A stretch of DNA of 64,000 nucleotides from positions 3,286,001 to 3,350,000 of the forward strand of contig NZ_CP074405.1 of assembly GCF_018388445.1 (NCBI RefSeq). The letters are read 5' to 3'. Both the position numbers and the translations under genes were made by a program. Within the stretch, counting starts at the first letter, position 1; each line of letters opens with the position of its first letter. A model generated the notes under the pieces. It was given only the letters and a program-made list of their open reading frames with translations, was not told the origin of the DNA and searched no databases. The stretch comes from Cellulomonas wangleii (GTDB lineage Bacteria; Actinomycetota; Actinomycetes; Actinomycetales; Cellulomonadaceae). This document shows positions 62,599 through 64,000 of the stretch, piece after piece.

Positions 62599-64000
62599 GT
62601 GCCCGCGTACGTCCTGCTCACCCGTGACCCGCGCGGCCGCACCGTCACGCTGACCTCGCTGGACGCCGACGCGGCCGTCATCGGGTCGCGCGCGGTCGAC
62701 GCCGACGCGCTGCCGGCAGCGGTCGCCGGGGTCGAGGCCGAGGACCGCCCACGCTGGGTGTGGGACGACACGCGCCGCTGGTACCCCGCGCTGATCGCCG
62801 CCGGCGTGCGCGTGGAGCGCTGCCACGACCTGCGGCTGTGCCACGCGATCCTGCGGCACGCCGCGACGGCGGCCGGGTCGCGGCTCCAGAGCGCGCCTCC
62901 CGGCCCGTTCGACGCACCGGCCCCGCACGAGGAGGCGCCGCGTGAGCCCGACCTCCTCGACGCGCTGCGCGAGCTCACGGACGACGCGCCGCCCACGGCA
63001 GGGTCGCCCACGACGCCGCGGGCAGCGGCGGGGCCGGCCGGCACGGGGCCGGCCGGCGCCGGTGCGGCCGGCGCCGGTGCGGCCGGAGCGGGTGCGGCGA
63101 CGCCGGCCGGGCAGCCGGCCGCCCACCCGGGCACCCCGCACGCGCCGGGCGCCCCGCACGCGCCGGACGCCGACGACGGTCCCGACCTGCTCGCGGAGCT
63201 GCGCGACCAGCTCGCCGCGGTCGCCGGGTCCACCCGACCGGGCCGGTTGCGGCTGCTGCTGGCCGCGGAGTCCACGGGCGCCCTGCTGGCCGCGGAGATG
63301 CAGCACGACGGCCTGCCCTGGGACCCGGTGCGCCACGACGAGCTCCTGACGGCGATGGTCGGCCCCCGGCCCGTGGGCGGGGGGCGTCCCCGCCGGCTGG
63401 AGGAGCTGGTCGGCCGGATCCGCGAGCTGCTGGACGACCCCCGCCTCAACCCCGACTCGCAGCCCCACCTGCTCGCGGCGCTGCGCCGGCAGGGCTTCTC
63501 GGTGGGCTCCACCAGCAAGTGGGAGATCCGCGAGCTCGACCACCCCGTCGTCGAGCCGCTGCTGGAGTACAAGCGCCTGTCGCGCCTGCTCAGCGCGAAC
63601 GGCTGGGCCTGGCTCGACGCGTGGGTGCACGACGGGCGGTTCCGGCCCACGTACGTCGTCGGGGGCGTCGTCACCGGGCGCTGGGCCACCGACGGCGGCG
63701 GGGCGCTGCAGCTGCCCGCCTCCCTGCGTGCCGCGGCCCGCGCCGACGACGGGTGGCGCCTGGTCGTCGCCGACGCCTCCCAGCTCGAGCCGCGCGTGCT
63801 CGCGGCGATGTCCGGCGACCGCGCGATGGCCGAGGCCGCCCGGGGGTCCGACCTCTACCAGCGCATCGCCGACGCGGGCACGGTGCCCACCCGCACGGAC
63901 GCCAAGTACGCCCTGCTCGGCGCGATCTACGGCGCCACCACCGGCGCGGCGGGCATGCTCATGCCCCGGCTGACGCGCGCGTACCCGCAGGCGGTCGCGC
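62599..64000 (+). CDS. DNA polymerase I-like protein with degenerate exonuclease domain (partial)
   Basis: The frame runs off the right edge after 467 codons. The N-terminal part has an exonuclease-like fold (WVWDDTRRWYPALIAAGVRV, RCHDLRLCHAIL), then an Ala/Gly/Pro-rich linker at about 135-195 with GAGAAGAG repeats, then the polymerase region: RLSRLLSANGWAWLDAWV, VVGGVVTGRWATDGGGALQLP, motif A DASQLEPRVLAAMSGD, and motif B TDAKYALLGAIYGATTGAA. The family is usually annotated as bifunctional 3'-5' exonuclease/DNA polymerase; the acidic exonuclease residues are not obvious, so proofreading is doubtful. GTG 62599 is the likely start. Motif C is outside the window. Confidence 0.88.
   Translation, partial: MPAYVLLTRDPRGRTVTLTSLDADAAVIGSRAVDADALPAAVAGVEAEDRPRWVWDDTRRWYPALIAAGVRVERCHDLRLCHAILRHAATAAGSRLQSAPPGPFDAPAPHEEAPREPDLLDALRELTDDAPPTAGSPTTPRAAAGPAGTGPAGAGAAGAGAAGAGAATPAGQPAAHPGTPHAPGAPHAPDADDGPDLLAELRDQLAAVAGSTRPGRLRLLLAAESTGALLAAEMQHDGLPWDPVRHDELLTAMVGPRPVGGGRPRRLEELVGRIRELLDDPRLNPDSQPHLLAALRRQGFSVGSTSKWEIRELDHPVVEPLLEYKRLSRLLSANGWAWLDAWVHDGRFRPTYVVGGVVTGRWATDGGGALQLPASLRAAARADDGWRLVVADASQLEPRVLAAMSGDRAMAEAARGSDLYQRIADAGTVPTRTDAKYALLGAIYGATTGAAGMLMPRLTRAYPQAVA

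Noticed and set aside
61669..63630. A 653-codon minus-strand frame opposite the VOC and polymerase genes
   Set aside because: The plus strand codes recognisable VOC and polymerase I motifs; the opposite frame has none.

Overview
The window is very GC-rich with densely packed genes, many GTG starts, frequent 4-base ATGA/GTGA stop-start overlaps and almost no rare codons. A secreted xylanase with family 2 cellulose-binding module and Thr/Pro linkers, together with many glycoside hydrolases and LacI regulators, points to a plant-polysaccharide-degrading actinobacterium of the Cellulomonas type (inference from gene content; no rRNA or other marker is present). No tRNA, rRNA, insertion sequence, prophage or CRISPR array was seen.

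Layout. Positions 1-8138 are general housekeeping: a HAD phosphatase, an ATPase, a LemA protein, pyrE, two short-chain dehydrogenases and recQ. Positions 8169-39588 form a long hemicellulose and hexuronate utilisation region: LacI regulator, manD and a GH67 alpha-glucuronidase (operon); a minus-strand block of two sugar ABC permeases, a binding lipoprotein, GH39 beta-xylosidase, a YesL-type membrane protein, GH42 beta-galactosidase, a YbjN-domain protein and an aldo/keto reductase; a divergent LacI; a GH95 fucosidase; trmL and a gamma-glutamyltransferase homologue; a fuconolactonase-like amidohydrolase with its GntR regulator; a lipoprotein; a LacI; uxaC; a divergent LacI with uxuB; and a Gfo/Idh oxidoreductase plus a sugar-isomerase-like protein.

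Positions 39677-43310 hold a septum-formation-type lipoprotein and an ABC transporter downstream of a clear TPP riboswitch, so the transporter should be a thiamine-precursor importer although its proteins look like sulfonate/nitrate transporters. Positions 43438-47699 carry a large flavoprotein, a short-chain dehydrogenase and an AEC-type transporter around a LacI-like operator: an unassigned catabolic module. Positions 47712-55022 hold an XRE-cupin regulator with a CPYC flavoprotein, a methyltransferase with a tandem repeat, a two-component system next to a copper oxidase, and a lone ABC ATPase. Positions 55197-61452 return to xylan: a GH10-CBM2-GH62 enzyme, a divergent LacI and a GH3 enzyme. 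The window ends in small genes and a truncated DNA polymerase I-like gene.

How the parts fit. GH10 and GH62 would cut arabinoxylan outside the cell; the binding protein and permeases would import oligosaccharides and aldouronates; cytoplasmic GH67, GH39, GH3, GH42 and GH95 would finish the depolymerisation. Glucuronate released by GH67 can pass through UxaC, UxuB and ManD to 2-keto-3-deoxygluconate; the last steps (KDG kinase and aldolase) and a transporter ATPase are not in the window. Two related LacI proteins flank the two halves of this uronate route. Several promoters have a palindromic operator inside the -35/-10 spacer, and many genes have a -10-like hexamer about six bases before the start codon, suggesting leaderless mRNAs.
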